A DNA stretch of 64,000 nt from assembly GCA_950106755.1 (NCBI GenBank), contig OX467082.1, positions 4,960,001 through 5,024,000 on the forward strand, read 5' to 3'. The notes beneath the pieces are model-generated. The model saw only the letters and a list, made by a program, of their open reading frames with translations. It ran no database searches and was not told the origin of the DNA. This DNA is from Climacium dendroides (lineage: Eukaryota > Streptophyta > Bryopsida > Hypnales > Climaciaceae). Below are positions 25,301 through 37,700 of this stretch, in pieces (position 1 is the first letter of the stretch; the number at the start of each line of letters is the position of its first letter). A program made the position numbers and the translations under genes.

Positions 25301-27707
25301 TGGCGAACCAACACCTACTGTTGCGAAGGGAGATGATTTGCATGCCAATTTCAAACCACTAGATGAGTCGCTTGTGGCAGGCTACGTGAAGTCTCATCCT
25401 CAGCTGGGAGCCATCTTGGGCGGAACCAGTGCAGATTGGACTGTGAAGGAAGTTGGGGACGGAAATTTGAATTTTGTTTACATCTTGCAAGGTCCAAGGG
25501 GCGCCTTTGTTTTGAAACAGGTAATGAAACCGTTCTTGCAGCTGCTGTAGAGCATGCACTTCATTGACTCACTTTCACCCCAGAAGGACCAAAGTTCCGG
25601 ATTAGGCCTCATCTTTTTCTTTGTTTAGAGTGGGTCTGATGGAGGGACTTTCTTTATTTTATTTATTTATTGACTAACGTATGCATTGTTCTTCACTGAT
25701 CTGGTGATATGAAATCTGGCCTGTTTTAATTATATATTTCACACCATGGTTAGACGCCGTGAAAAAACTGGGTCCTTCAGGGTAACGCCCTCCCTATTGG
25801 AGATGGTTTACCGTTTATTCTTGAGAGTTTTCTAAGGCTGGTTTCACTGTAATGCATAACAGGCTCTCCCATATGTGCGTTGTGTTGGAGAATCGTGGCC
25901 AATGACACTGGAGCGCGCATACTTTGAAACCACCGTGTTGCGAGAACACGGTGGACTGGCACCGAACCTTGTGCCTGAGGTCTACCACTTCGACCATCCT
26001 ATGGCGGTAACTGTCATGGAATATCTGGCGCCACCTCACATCATCCTGAGAAAGGGCCTGGTTGCAGGCACAGTGTACCCTCTCTTGGCGCAGCATATGG
26101 CAGAGTACATGGCGTCAACTCTCTTCTTCACTTCTTTACTTTCTCTATCCACTTTGAAACATCGCAAAGAAGGTATCACGTTATTTTCTCATCCAATATC
26201 CTTGTGTGTGCTTACAAGTGGTAGTTTTTCATATGGACTCTTAAGTAACCCAGTCTATGAATCCTGTCGCGTAGTGAAAATTTTCAAGCTTAGTTCAATA
26301 CTCTTAGTTCAGATACTCTAGCAAAGTTTTTAATTTGAGGACCTTCACTACTTTATTTGTTTAGTGAACTAGCTCTGATGATTTGAGGATTTTATTGTTG
26401 GCCGCAGTGGCACATTTTTGTGGCAACATAGAAATGTGTCGGCTAACAGAACAAGTCATCTTCACGGAGCCCTATATGGATGCTGAAAACAATAGATGGA
26501 GTTCACCTCACCTTGATTCTGACGCCCAAGCCTTGCGAGAAGATTCGGCTATAAAACTCGAGATTGCTGGATTAAAGTCGAAGTAAGTACAACCTCCCAT
26601 CATAATCACCATTTTTTCTACCATTTGCTTGCGCATGTGCTCAGTGCATGTCTTCTGATCTGTCGACACTGTTGGTGACAGGTTTTGTGAGAAAACGCAA
26701 GCATTGTTGCATGGAGATTTGCATACAGGATCAATAATGGTTACACAGGATTCCACTAAATGTATTGACCCTGAGTTTGGCTTCTATGGTCCTATGGGCT
26801 TTGATGTGGGAGCGTTTCTTGGCAATCTGATTCTAGCGTACATTTCGCAAGATGGTCATGCGACAGCTGACAACGATCGAGAGGTACACGAACTCTTCTC
26901 ACATCTTGGATCAAAGGCAGATTCTGATACTATCTACATCCCCAAAGACCTCCCATTAGATTAGTAAAAGTTCTTAGTCTGAAGTTAATCTTAAATCTTT
27001 TGCACTCGGTGCTAGTAATGATGATATGTTGAATTAATGTTAGTGTAACGCAAATAGTGTTCGACTTAATGTTTATGTGATGTCAGTCTCATTGACTTGA
27101 TATTTCGCTGGTAACTGTTAGTCAACATCAATTTAACATTACCCTAACACTGATCGAATGTTCTATTCACTTCCCATTAATAACTTTGTGAATCCAACAG
27201 AGGGATCTCTTGAGATGTGGTTTTCTTAAGTGAGATGAGTTGGAGTGGCTCTGTTACTGCAACAATTTCACTGTGGTTTGTTTTATGCTTTCTAAGGTTG
27301 AATCAACACCTGGCTGTAATTTTCAGGGGTACAAGCTCTGGCTGCTGAAAACGATAGGCGACACATGGCAGCTGTTCTCGCAGAGGTTCATCGCTCTTTG
27401 GGATCAAAACTGGGGCTCCGGAGATGCATACAAGAAGGAGGTCTACAACACCAAGGACCTCCAATCGCTAGTCCAGAAAGCATACATGAGCGAGCTGTTC
27501 CAGGACAGTCTTGGCTTTGCTGCAGCCAAAATGATCCGGAGAATAGTTGGCATTGCTCACGTGGAAGATCTCGAGGCCATTTCGGATGTGGAGAGGAAAG
27601 TCAAATGTGAGCGCCGAGCTTTGAACTTTGCCAAGCATCTTCTGAAAGAAAGGTCGAACTACTCGGATATTAGGCAAGTCTGTATTGCTCTGCAGGGTAG
27701 TCATTAA
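22344..27707 (+). CDS. fused methylthioribose-1-phosphate isomerase and methylthioribose kinase (MtnA-MtnK)
   Basis: Predicted to phosphorylate 5-methylthioribose (C-terminal half) and isomerise the product to methylthioribulose-1-phosphate (N-terminal half), consecutive steps of the Yang/methionine-salvage cycle; cytosolic, no targeting signal seen. Eleven exons: 22344-22433, 22750-22805, 22968-23129, 23258-23357, 23455-23706, 24353-24760, 25203-25520, 25863-26172, 26408-26582, 26682-26883 and 27327-27707. All have GT/AG borders and compatible phases, totalling 817 residues. MtnA spans about 1-376, with Cys181 in ILTHCNTGS and Asp261 in [10 protein letters not shown] as catalytic residues. 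A linker of about 25 residues follows. MtnK spans about 402-817, with DGNLNFVY (about 442-449), HGDLHTGS (634-641), DPEFGFYGP (653-661) and [13 protein letters not shown]. The junction lies inside exon 7 with no stop, so fusion does not depend on a guessed splice. In angiosperms I know, these are two genes. Start: the ATG nearest family N-termini, 11 codons before the conserved MLQAIRY block. Confidence 0.95.
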
Positions 27708-27904
27708 GAAACCTTCTTGTTTGTTGAAATTGGTCCTTGGGATGTGCTGCTTTGGAAGGGAGGGGCCCAGGTAACCTTCCAGAGCTGGGAGGCTTGAGAA
27801 GATTGATACCAAGTCGTGGTCAATCTTGAACATCCATTCTACACTTTTGGTTTATCAAATGGCTCACTTTGAATAGAGGAATTATGAGATACAACCGTCC
27901 TTAA

Positions 27905-27925
27905 CCCTAAACCCTAAACCCTAAA
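27905..27925. repeat. three interstitial CCCTAAA telomere-type repeats
   Basis: Three perfect units of the Arabidopsis-type telomere repeat lie about 200 bp downstream of the MtnA-MtnK stop, followed by a duplicated ACCCCAACTTGCA motif. Such short runs are common near plant genes and do not indicate a chromosome end. Confidence 0.8.
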
Positions 27926-28841
27926 AACCCCAACTTGCAAACCCCAACTTGCAGGAGAATGCCTATATTTGTTATCTTTCCGTTCTTGCGGCCCTACAGA
28001 ACTTCCCATTTCCAACTCCTTGTGCACAAAAGGTAGGAACTCGTTGATGCAACACAGTTGAAGTACAAAACTGATGGCCAATCATGATGGGTTACCATTT
28101 TGGGGTATTTTTTGTTGTTTTACGAATCCATTTCGGAGAATTGTTGGTACAATCTAGTGTTGGCCACTAGAATCTAGTTCTGAAACCTTCTGAAAATTAT
28201 CCATGTGTAAAGAAAGTTTGAAATGTTCTATGTGAACATGAACAGATTTGGGGGAAAATAAATGGATTCAAGGTTACAAATGGAATGGAAATGGGCATAT
28301 CTCCCTTTGTGAGGGTACTCTTAAGCCAAACCATTTTGTAGAATTATGGCATCAGATTTGCACTACTCAAGCGAAGTAGCCCAACCAGTGTGCCATACAG
28401 CAACACTGACTCCACTAGTTTGGAAATCATGCAATTGTGTGAGCACTACTATGGAAGTATGTAGTATTTTAGATAAGATCAATATAATGTGGTCTACAAT
28501 ATTTTCATACTATCTCAAATAGTGTGATTATGATCCAACTTTTGTCTACTTTAATCCAACTTTCATCCATTTTCACCTACAATCATCCACATGTTTATAG
28601 ATTAGAACTCTTGATGTAAATGAAAAATCATATTAACTCATCATTTGGTGACAAATCCATTTAGAAAAAGAAATTCATATTTAGTGACAAGAATAAAAAA
28701 GACAAAGTTAGAATCCATTGAATCTTCACCTACTCTTTTATCCATCAAACGACAACATTCACTTGCTCTTGGCATTGAAATGTGTAGGTAAGTCCTAGAG
28801 AATAGCTAATGGCTCAATCTAGATGATTTTTTTCCTCAATA

Positions 28842-29057
28842 CTCCCTCCGTTCCAAAATGATCTTCTTTTTGGACAAAATGTTTAAGATGTTAGGCTAAA
28901 AATCATTTTATTTCAACCCATTTTGAACTATAAGTAGAGTTCAATGCACTCCTATTGTCTTCAAACTTTGAGTTTTGAAGCCCTTTTGAAAGTGAAGTAT
29001 TAAGCTTATATTGCAATGAAATTAAGGGAACCAAAAGATCATTTTAGATAGAGGGAG
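28842..29057. mobile_element. Stowaway-type MITE, 216 bp
   Basis: Left end CTCCCTCCGTTCCAAAATGA and right end GATCATTTTAGATAGAGGGA plus G are inverted repeats, flanked by TA at 28840-28841 and 29058-29059. The CTCCCTCCGT terminus is the hallmark of plant Stowaway elements, the MITEs of the Tc1/mariner group. It is 1.1 kb downstream of the MtnA-MtnK gene. Confidence 0.92.
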
Positions 29058-29059
29058 TA

Positions 29060-30430
29060 GCTTTTTTTCAAGCCCTATTTCCATAGAAAACCCTTCCAAA
29101 TCTGATATTAAATTTGCTCTTCATTCCAGAGCTCGTTGTTTCTTAAACCCAAATCACTTATAACCTAAATCTATGGCTCGAAGCAACCAGGTTCTTCTAC
29201 AAGCAAGCCACGGTTTGAGGTTGATCGCTTCTCCAGTCATCCATTCTTGAAAGGTGGATGCATCGGCCAAACAAGACCGAGTGAGACTTGGGCTTGCTGG
29301 TCAACTTGTAGACGGAAATTCTGCTTCAAGACGGACAGTGATAGAATGAATGGGTGAATTTCATGAGTTTAGTCTTCCAAAGCTAAGAACTTGCAGCGGT
29401 CTGAGAAAGCGCCGCGCTCTCAAGAATGCTGAAAGGGTATCAAAGACTCTCAAGTCTCTCATTCACGAATTCACCTGGAATTCCTTGTCACTCGCTGCTA
29501 CAATGGCGTCAGAAACGTGACGTTGCTGAGGCTCGTGACAAGCACACGAACTCCGTCAGTCTTGTTCTGTTTGCGTTCCATCCTAAAGAATAATGAACCT
29601 CATCCAGGTGTTTCCACATATTATACTTACAGTCTTGAACATGGTGTTGAATTGAGTTTTAAAGCAGAAAGCTAAATAATTTGAAACGGAGGAATCCATT
29701 TTGTTGAGTGTCGTTTTTTGCTAACCTATCGAGCCCACACAGAATATACCAGTACTGACTGGAGTCACACTGGCAGCGATTACTGATTGACGCAAGAGCA
29801 AATTTAACTGGATGCTTGTAACGTTATCATCTTTGCCAGCAGATTACTGGTACAGTGATTTCTCAGATAAATTATTTGAGCGGAAAGACTGGTAGGATGG
29901 TAGTTTCAGTTCGAGACCTCTTTACCATTAAATCACTTAGCATCTTCATTGAACGCATGTAAGGTAACTTGAATCTGAAACTTGGGTTGTGAAGAAAGTA
30001 CATTTTTGTGCAATGGTCGTAGTTCTTCAAAATCTATTTTCAAGTTACTTAGTGTCTTAGTTCAATCAAACCTCCCTAATTGCAGCACTGGGAGGACATA
30101 AATGGTCTTTCCATTGAACTCTTTTAACATGTGTTCAACATGAATTTGACATGTGAAGGTCCAATCCGAGTGTATGAAACTTGAGATATTCTCGTGATAA
30201 TCATAAACACGAAGTGTGCAATTAGAGATGGAGCAGTGTAACTTAGTGCACCAAATTTGCCAGTCAAAACTCGGCTGGACGGACCAGAAGTCCGGAGAAG
30301 AGTGTGGACGCCACAGACAGACGCGGGAAAGATCGCCCCACCGGACGCCGGCGGCCGTTCGCGTCCCCAGTTGGCGACGGCGGCCGGCCTCCTTCTATCA
30401 TCCAGAATACCTCTCCGTCTACCCCGCGTC
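29060..30430. other. gene-free stretch upstream of PsaL
   Basis: No supported open frame. Sequence between about 29100 and 29600 is less AT-rich than transposon-filled regions but shows no conserved coding frame. From about 30250 it becomes GC-rich and C/T-rich, consistent with promoter and leader of the PsaL gene. Confidence 0.5.
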
Positions 30431-30432
30431 GC

Positions 30433-30452
30433 CACGTGTCAACCACCTTATC
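30433..30452 (+). promoter_or_regulatory. G-box and I-box pair in the PsaL promoter
   Basis: CACGTG (30433-30438, within CCACGTGTC) is followed 7 bases later by CCTTATC (30446-30452), the reverse of the I-box GATAAGG. Paired G-box and I-box elements are typical of light-regulated nuclear photosynthesis genes. They lie about 185-205 bp before the PsaL ATG. The motif match is direct; function is inferred. Confidence 0.5.
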
Positions 30453-30636
30453 GGTAACCGGAAAGCCCCACCCATTCCTGCCGCATCCTCTTTCACAAAT
30501 CACGCCCCTCGCCTTCTCCTACAACACCATCCCGTCTCCATCCCTCCACTCCCAATTCCCCCTCCGACTCGGAACCCAATTCTCGCCCCATTTCTCCCAT
30601 TTGGATTTTCGCAGTGGTTTTGCAGGGTAGTTGGCT

Positions 30637-31311
30637 ATGGCGGCTGCTGCGATGACCCGCGCCGGAGGGCTGCTCGCACTGGAGCGCGCGCAGCGCGTGA
30701 GCAAGCCCCAGGGATCTGTCATGAACCGGGCCTTCCTCGGCAATGTGAGCACTCTCCGCACGACCGCCATGCCCGCGTCGAAGAAGCTTCAAGTGAGTGC
30801 CATCCGCGCCGCGACTTCGGAGAAATACCAAGTCGTCGAGCCCTTGAACGGCGACCCCTTCATCGGGGGACTGGAAACGCCCGTGACGAGCTCGCCGCTC
30901 ATCGCGTGGTACCTCTCCAACCTCCCCGCGTACCGCACCGCCGTGTCCCCGTTGCTGCGTGGGATCGAGATTGGGCTCGCCCATGGCTACTTCCTCGTCG
31001 GCCCGTTCGTCTTGACGGGGCCTCTCCGAAACTCTGTTGTGAGGGGGCAAGCTGGTGCTCTCGGCGCGGCTGGGTTGGTCACCATTCTCACCATCTGCTT
31101 GACCATCTATGGCATTGCGACGTTCAAGGAAGGTGAACCCTCGTTGGCGCCCAACCTGACCTTGACTGGACGGACCAAGGACGCGGATAAGCTCCAGACG
31201 GCAGAGGGGTGGGCGGGATTCACCGGCGGGTGGTTCTTCGGAGGAATCTCCGGTGTGGTCTGGGCTTACCTCTTGCTCTACGTTCTTAACTTGCCCTACC
31301 CCGTGAAATAG
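30637..31311 (+). CDS. psaL: photosystem I reaction centre subunit XI (PsaL), chloroplast precursor
   Basis: PsaL is a thylakoid membrane subunit of photosystem I and forms part of the docking side for LHCII and PsaI/PsaH. The single exon encodes 224 residues, the usual size for a plant precursor. Residues 1 to about 55 form an Ala/Ser/Arg-rich transit peptide. The mature part has [51 protein letters not shown], and a C-terminal [20 protein letters not shown] with NLPYPVK at the end. Three hydrophobic segments are visible. Start ATG 30637 is chosen over an in-frame TTG two codons earlier. No intron is needed. The coding region is GC-rich relative to the surrounding DNA. It is convergent with PsbR 2.2 kb downstream. 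Confidence 0.97.
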   Translation: MAAAAMTRAGGLLALERAQRVSKPQGSVMNRAFLGNVSTLRTTAMPASKKLQVSAIRAATSEKYQVVEPLNGDPFIGGLETPVTSSPLIAWYLSNLPAYRTAVSPLLRGIEIGLAHGYFLVGPFVLTGPLRNSVVRGQAGALGAAGLVTILTICLTIYGIATFKEGEPSLAPNLTLTGRTKDADKLQTAEGWAGFTGGWFFGGISGVVWAYLLLYVLNLPYPVK

Positions 31312-33327
31312 ATTCCGAGATTCGTCGATAGTCTTGCATCATGCAATACGCCATTGTAATCTGGTTTGGGGCTCCCTTGGAGGCACTGCAACAAGCTTCT
31401 TTGTTTATACCATTTGAATGACCTTCTGGAATTGTATTCAAATTTGTCCTACCCTTCTCCTGATGTCTGTGCTTTTCAATCTCTCATTTGCATTCACAGT
31501 TTTCGTTTGAATTTGTGTGCGGGTGAGCCTGCAATGACTTAATACATGAATTGTTTGTGCTGCTATAGTACGTTGTATGTGGAGATGTATGTTCAGTGCA
31601 AATAGATGTGGTTAGCGATGGCAATTGCTTGTTCACGGCTATGATCGTACTAGGTTACGTTGTTTGACTGTTCACAATTGCAGAGTGAACTGCGGAATTG
31701 GGATGTAAAATCTGTACCGAAATGAAGTATTTTTAAGAAATTTGTTACTGGTGATAATGCCGAAACTTAAGTCAACTCAATTTTGGTTAAACCGACCTCT
31801 ACTTCGGTTGTTACCCAATCTATGATCTGCTAACAGATCCGACAGTAGAATTTTTTTTCTGTGGAAATGATGATGCTAAGTGAATGGATCGCCCTTACCT
31901 GTCAGTGCACCCTCACGCATATTGCATCCTGGACACGGAACTGCCCTTCCCCTTACCAAATGAGACCATGTAGTTATTCAAATGTACCAAAAAAGCAGAG
32001 AATGGAGACTACGGCACATCTCGGACACGGGCTGCGCTGCGTTCGTGAAATACTTAGTTGTCACCATTCATCACAAATGGCACACGACATTTAAGCTTAC
32101 AATAAACATCCATAGCCTTTAAACACGGTCTGAGCAGGGAGTAAAAGATAAACCATCTTTTTGCTCAAGTACCGATCCAGAATCTATCCACATGCTGCAT
32201 AGACAAATCATGTTCAGCACACGTCAGACATCCGGACGAAGCGTCTCCCGTCCTGCAGTCCTGCGTCTGAGGTAGCTACATCGAATTTCCCTTTTTCGGC
32301 CAGAATGGGTCCAAGATGTACGTTCTTAGGTTTTGCAACTTCACTCGACTAACAATATCAGATCCGAGCCGTGCACAACAACCTCGATTCGGAGTCTTCT
32401 CCGATCCAGGACATATATTTAGAGCTAGGGTAAAGCAAATTGGATTACATGGATATTCCAACAATCAACATGCAGTCAATGAGATACGAGTACAGTGATT
32501 TCCTATTCGATTCTCGCCGTGGCAACAGAATTTTGCCATTCTCCTTTGTATCAAGGTTGAACAGCGCAGTAGGATTAAAAAAAACATCACGGACACCTAG
32601 GGAATGAACCCATTACAGGGTTTTTTCAATGAATGAGTGTAAATTCAATGCATGAAGTGGGATTTTAGGCCTTCATGGTGCCACCATGTTAGGAAATATT
32701 GTGATTGTTTTAGGTGAGTAAGATGAGCATTATGGATATAAATTTTGTTGGTGTTGGAGAGTCTAGAGAGACTCTTTCGGACCATGGTGGGCAGCACATT
32801 TCAAAAATTCATAACAAATTTATACTTTGTCAGAAAAAGTATATTTTCAATTGCTCACACATTTTTCACACTTGTCTTTCTGTGGGAATTTTTGGAAAAA
32901 AAATCAGCAATGGCATGAGTGCAAACTCCTAATTCTGACAATGATGGGCTGTTCTACCTTCTTTGCTTCACAACACGGAACATTCTTGACCTGAAAGTTG
33001 ATTTAACTTGTTTACAAGTTTCAGAAGCCTTAAGAGAGTCACTGAACGGAGCAAGATCACATGTAGTTGTTTTCAGCATTTATGCATTTATGCCTGTAAC
33101 ATTCGCGACGATACTTGCCATCATGTCATCTGCGGTTTCATATGGGTTGAAAAAAGACAGCATGGTGCATGAACTGGACATTTTTGCGGTGCCTCAAGAA
33201 TTCTGAATCAGTTGTTAATCTGGTCCAAGTGTCTATGATTAAAGCGAGCAAGAGTAAAACGCAAGAGAAATTAAAAAAACACCCATGGAATTCAACCCAT
33301 TTCAAACTGAAATATAAGAGAAAAAAT
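31312..33327. other. intergenic DNA between PsaL and PsbR
   Basis: Holds the PsaL 3' region, then unassigned sequence. Positions 32590-32960 are a copy of the dispersed repeat family seen at 5820-6240. A 95-codon frame at 32919-33206 (+) contains a hydrophobic run (VVVFSIYAFMPVTFATILAI) but no recognisable family and overlaps the repeat, so it is not called as a gene. Confidence 0.5.
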
Positions 33328-33436
33328 CCAGGTCACAGATGTCCTGAACAGCTTTGAATTAAAAGAATCCAGGTAAATAATCATCCTGAACAATTATGAA
33401 TTAAAGAATCCAGGTAATAATCGTCCTGAACAATTT
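33328..33436. repeat. 41-bp tandem repeat downstream of PsbR
   Basis: Two full units and a partial third, starting at 33328, 33369 and 33410, share CCAGGT...TCCTGAACA...GAATTAAA. They lie just beyond the PsbR stop, probably in or next to its 3' untranslated region. Confidence 0.85.
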
Positions 33437-33495
33437 TCCATTTGAAGATCGACAAATCCGGGCATAATGTACAACCGAGGACAGAACAAAGCTCT

Positions 33496-34331
33496 CTATG
33501 CCAAGGCAGAAGTGTTGTAGACGAGGACAGCTCCAGTGACGAGGAGTCCACCCAAAAGAAGAGCCCAGATGGCGAGGGCAGGCGTTCCCCCAGCGTAAGT
33601 GTCACCACTCTTACTCCACTCGTCCACAGCGTAGATCGGGCTGTATCCATCGACGTTGGCACCATACTTGTTCACGAACTGGTAGACACCCTTGCCCTGC
33701 CACCACAACACACGTCAGAGTAAGCTCGACACTCACATTACACCACTCACAAAGCATCTACCGGTGAGAGACTCGTGGAAAAACTGATAGTAAGCAACTA
33801 CCGGTATACAAACTCAACAATTGTACGGAGAATGACAGTGAAACAACTCCGCACCTTGAGCACACGGCCATTAGCGTCAACACCCTTCTTTGCCATATCT
33901 CCGGAAGGACCTGCAAGCCAAAACGCAAACACGTTCAATTCCGCAGTCTAAAATTCGTCTCTGATCACATCCGACCATCCGCGGCTACGTACGATGGCCA
34001 CTTTCACACACTTAGACGTGCTTCTGACAGACTACATTTTGAAGACCTGCGATCGGCAGTCGCAGAACGACTCACACCTTGCTCATCCATGAGTTTTTTA
34101 TCAGGCTCCTGAAAGCACACAGCGAAAAGAAAAGGTCGGGCACTCACCCCATGGCTCCTTGACGTTGAGCTTCTTGCCGCTGGCGACGACAGTCAAGGGG
34201 CGCGCACTCCTGGTGGATCTCAAAGCGGGCAAGCCTTGAACGGAAGCTCCAACGAACGACGATCTCTCTACAGCGGAGGAGACAGTAACAGTGGGCGTAG
34301 CCAGGAGAGAGGACACAGCGGTAGCGGCCAT
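33496..34331 (-). CDS. psbR: photosystem II 10 kDa polypeptide (PsbR), chloroplast precursor
   Basis: PsbR is a thylakoid protein of photosystem II that helps assemble the oxygen-evolving complex, notably PsbP. Three exons, 34148-34331, 33855-33910 and 33496-33696, with GTGAGT and GTGC donors and CAG acceptors, give 146 residues. Residues 1 to about 46 form a Ser/Ala/Val-rich transit peptide. The mature part begins near [20 protein letters not shown]. The diagnostic [12 protein letters not shown] and [13 protein letters not shown] precede one C-terminal membrane helix (about residues 118-140) ending VYNTSALA. The 56-nt middle exon is small but keeps frame. Start: the ATG at 34331, which opens a typical transit peptide. 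It is transcribed toward PsaL. Confidence 0.96.
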
Positions 34332-34750
34332 AGCTGCAACTTCTTCAACAATCAAGCTGCAGGAACACTTTGCAAATACCACAGGGGCGCGTTCTCGCGC
34401 CTTTCTATGGGCCTCGGGTTGAGCCCGGGGCCCGCGCCCGGGCGGGTCACCCGGCCGTGCCGGGCCAGAGGAAGAAATGGAGCCATGTGACTGGCTCCTC
34501 GGGTGTCTTATCCAGATGCAAGCCTCCCAGTGGCAGACTGGCAGGGCCTGTATCCGTGATTGGGCTTAGCGGACAGCCCCACGATCAGAAAATCGATGGA
34601 TCAACGGATGAGATCTTCTGCGTGTCGGGAACGTGATTGGGAACCTTGTCGGGAGCTCCGGGTGAGTGGGTGACCCGACGAGAGGGGGGCCAACCGGACC
34701 GGGCCCCACATGATTGAAGCTCACTGGAGGGGGCCCCTTTGGTCTCTAGT
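34332..34750 (-). promoter_or_regulatory. GC-rich upstream region of PsbR
   Basis: GC-rich sequence with CCCGGG-type palindromes around 34425-34465 and an inverted repeat GGAGCCA (34479-34485) with TGGCTCC (34492-34498). It should contain the PsbR leader and promoter. No classical TATA or G-box is obvious close to the start. Confidence 0.35.
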
Positions 34751-34759
34751 CTCTAGCAA

Positions 34760-37700
34760 AAGCTGCAAAAAGGAGTCAGGAACGACCAATCTCCTCTTGA
34801 GTTCCAGTAATTTCTAACCCAATTGGAACTTTAAAAGGTACCTTTTTTCAAAGATGTGGTGGTTATTGGAGAGTTTCAAGAATCTCGGTAATGTTAGGTC
34901 ATTGGAGGCATGGAGAGTACCTTTAGTAGGAAATAGAAAATCGATATTTTTTTGGTATTGTTTAAGAGTCCTAAATTTTTGCTACAAGTTTTGAGACTCA
35001 AAATTGTTTCAAAATACTTGTTCCTAGAGTAAGGCTAAAATTTTCACCTATAATGTTTATTTTTTCATAAATTCAATTGTAAGATTTCTTTTTTAATTAG
35101 CTTGTTCAAGCATTCATCTTCCTAAATTTTCAAGGTGAAAATCCCTAATGATGGCAAAGGCAATGTACTAAACTTTAAAAAATTGACTAAGTTTTTATGG
35201 CCTTTCTCAAAGGCAAAGTTGTATCTTTCAAAAAGCATTAGAAAACACATGTACCTTGTGCATTTTAGTTAAGATATTGGAGAATAGGTTGCAAAGAAAT
35301 TGAAAATTGATTTGATCAATGTTCTTTTATGTTTGTCTCCAACAACACTATGAGGTCAAAGGTAATACATGTTGGAAAATAAATAAATTTTTAATGCTTT
35401 GACAAAAACTTTAGAATTGCAAATCCCAATGGCAAAAATATTCTAATGAACAATATATCCTATGTTTTTAGTTTTAAAATTGAATTCAAATAATTGATTT
35501 AAATGTATTTCCTACCCATAAAATAAAATGCTTCATAATTTTCACCTCATTTGTTTGAAAACATTTTAGATGTCTGCTTTGAAATTGAAATAAAACAAAC
35601 CATTACAACTTTTCCAATCTTTATTGAGATGATGTGAACAAACTTCATTTTTAGAATATGGTGACTAAAAGCTCTAAAAAATTTTAAAAAACAAGAAATT
35701 TTATAAAAAAAAATTCGAAATATAAAATCTGTAGATCAAGTCTAAATTTGCAAAAATTCCAAAGTTGGCTTGTTATATTGAAATGGTTATTTAGTACAGG
35801 TCGATAATTATCCAACATGAAGATTAGAATGCCTAATCTTACAATGCCACCATTGCACTCCGCAAATGCTACAATGCAACAATTACAACCATTGTTGAAT
35901 AGTATGTCCTTGTGATAAATAGTTTAAATCATACTAAATAGTCATTTTGGTATAGTCCATTAGGGGTTAAGAAATAAAATCTCACTTTGCATACTTTGTT
36001 TTGTATATATCATTCACCGAGTGAAAGGTTCTCATTAATAAATAGAGAAGGTGAGGATTTTTTTGCAATTTTTAGAAGTTGAATTTTTGACAATTAATAT
36101 GTAAAGTTGGAAAGGGAAAAACAATATTATGTATGTGGGATACTATCTCCTATGATGATGCATTCTTCCTTCTAGAGTTCAATTAACACACACCTCCCTT
36201 TCTATAAAAATTGAGAGTCGTTGATCTCGTAAACAAGAATCCCCTCCCCTCCAATGCCATTGATATTGAAAAATAATAATATAGATAGTTACATATACTA
36301 TGGAATATATATATATATATATGAGTATAGAAAATAGATACAAACATGAAATATAATTAGAGATATAGAATATGTATATATATGGAATACATACATATCT
36401 ATATGGAATACAGATGCAAAAAACATATAAAAATCCCACTAATATATCCCATATCGATTGGTAGCTAGACTACTCTTGAAAATTACAAATATTTAGGGGG
36501 GATTCACAATTAGCAATATGTATTATCTAATTTACTTTGGGGGGAAGAAGCACGGGTATAATACAATAACTATCCACTCAAAAAAATAAACAATCATCTT
36601 AGATTAATTTAATTGTCCCTTATCCGTAATTACTCACTCAAAAGACAAGACACTTTGAAGATAGGATACATTGTTCTAATGAAAGAGTAGTGATACCATT
36701 GTAAAGGGTCCTATTCTCTTCCAGATTTTCCTTATGTAATTGTGCAAATAAAAAATATTTTTCTAGCATGATGCCAAAAGATATTGTGCTACCTTTCTTG
36801 TATAATGTTTTGTAAATCCTCTATAAACTCTTCACCATACGCAACTTTCAATCTAGGTGCTAGACAATATTCTTTTATGTCTTATTGAAAAAAAAATTAA
36901 TTAATGACTTTATGGGATGATTTAATGGATAAATTCAATATTTAATATTCAATTAAAACATATCACAATCTCTTTTATATGAAAAAAATTAACAAGACTC
37001 TTTGTTAGCATTTCTATAAATGTCTCTAATGTTGTATTTTTAAAAGCAACCATCTACATGCTCCAATTATTTTGAACTCTACTACATTTATGTGTACATT
37101 GATACCAAAAATACAAATTTTAAATACAATTTGTTTGAATGAAAGTGTTAACTTGTTAATGCTTGAATCCTTATGAAGACTTTTCCTCATTTTTGCCCAT
37201 CTTTGTAAGGATACATTATTTATCTCAATTTCATCAAATTGGTCAAATTGAAAGGTCCTACTTTTTTTTTAAAAATCAAGAATTAATTTGAACGAATGAA
37301 AAAAATATTTGAACCAAATATTGACTTGAAGCATTCTAATCATCATCCACTATACAAAATTCAAAGTACTCAGGGGTTGAGATTAAGTATCTACACTAAA
37401 CAATGAAATGTCCTTACTAATTTCTCAACATTTGGCACTATATAAACATTTTAGGGTTTCAAGGTGTAGTTACACATTTTAATTTTGCATGAATTTTGGC
37501 ACATTACTTGTATCCCATCGTATTGTTATAATGTCTTAACCCCAAAGTGACATGGAACTTCTTCAATCAAAGAAACAATGCATCGGTGTTCAATTTCAAA
37601 AATTATTGAATGCAAATTGGGGGCTTTATAGGAGAATTGAACCATACAAAAGGAAAGTATACAAGTCCCTCGATCACGTCAAAAAATTTGAACCGGTAAT

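Noticed and set aside
27905..27925. chromosome end
   Set aside because: Only three telomere units, with genes and transposons on both sides.
30216..31136. 306-codon open frame overlapping PsaL in another frame
   Set aside because: It overlaps the PsaL coding region, which has clear family identity; long GC-rich genes create open frames in other phases. The minus frame 30493-31050 is rejected for the same reason.
36240..36440. 86-codon Tyr/Ile-rich minus frame
   Set aside because: Arises from AT microsatellite sequence.
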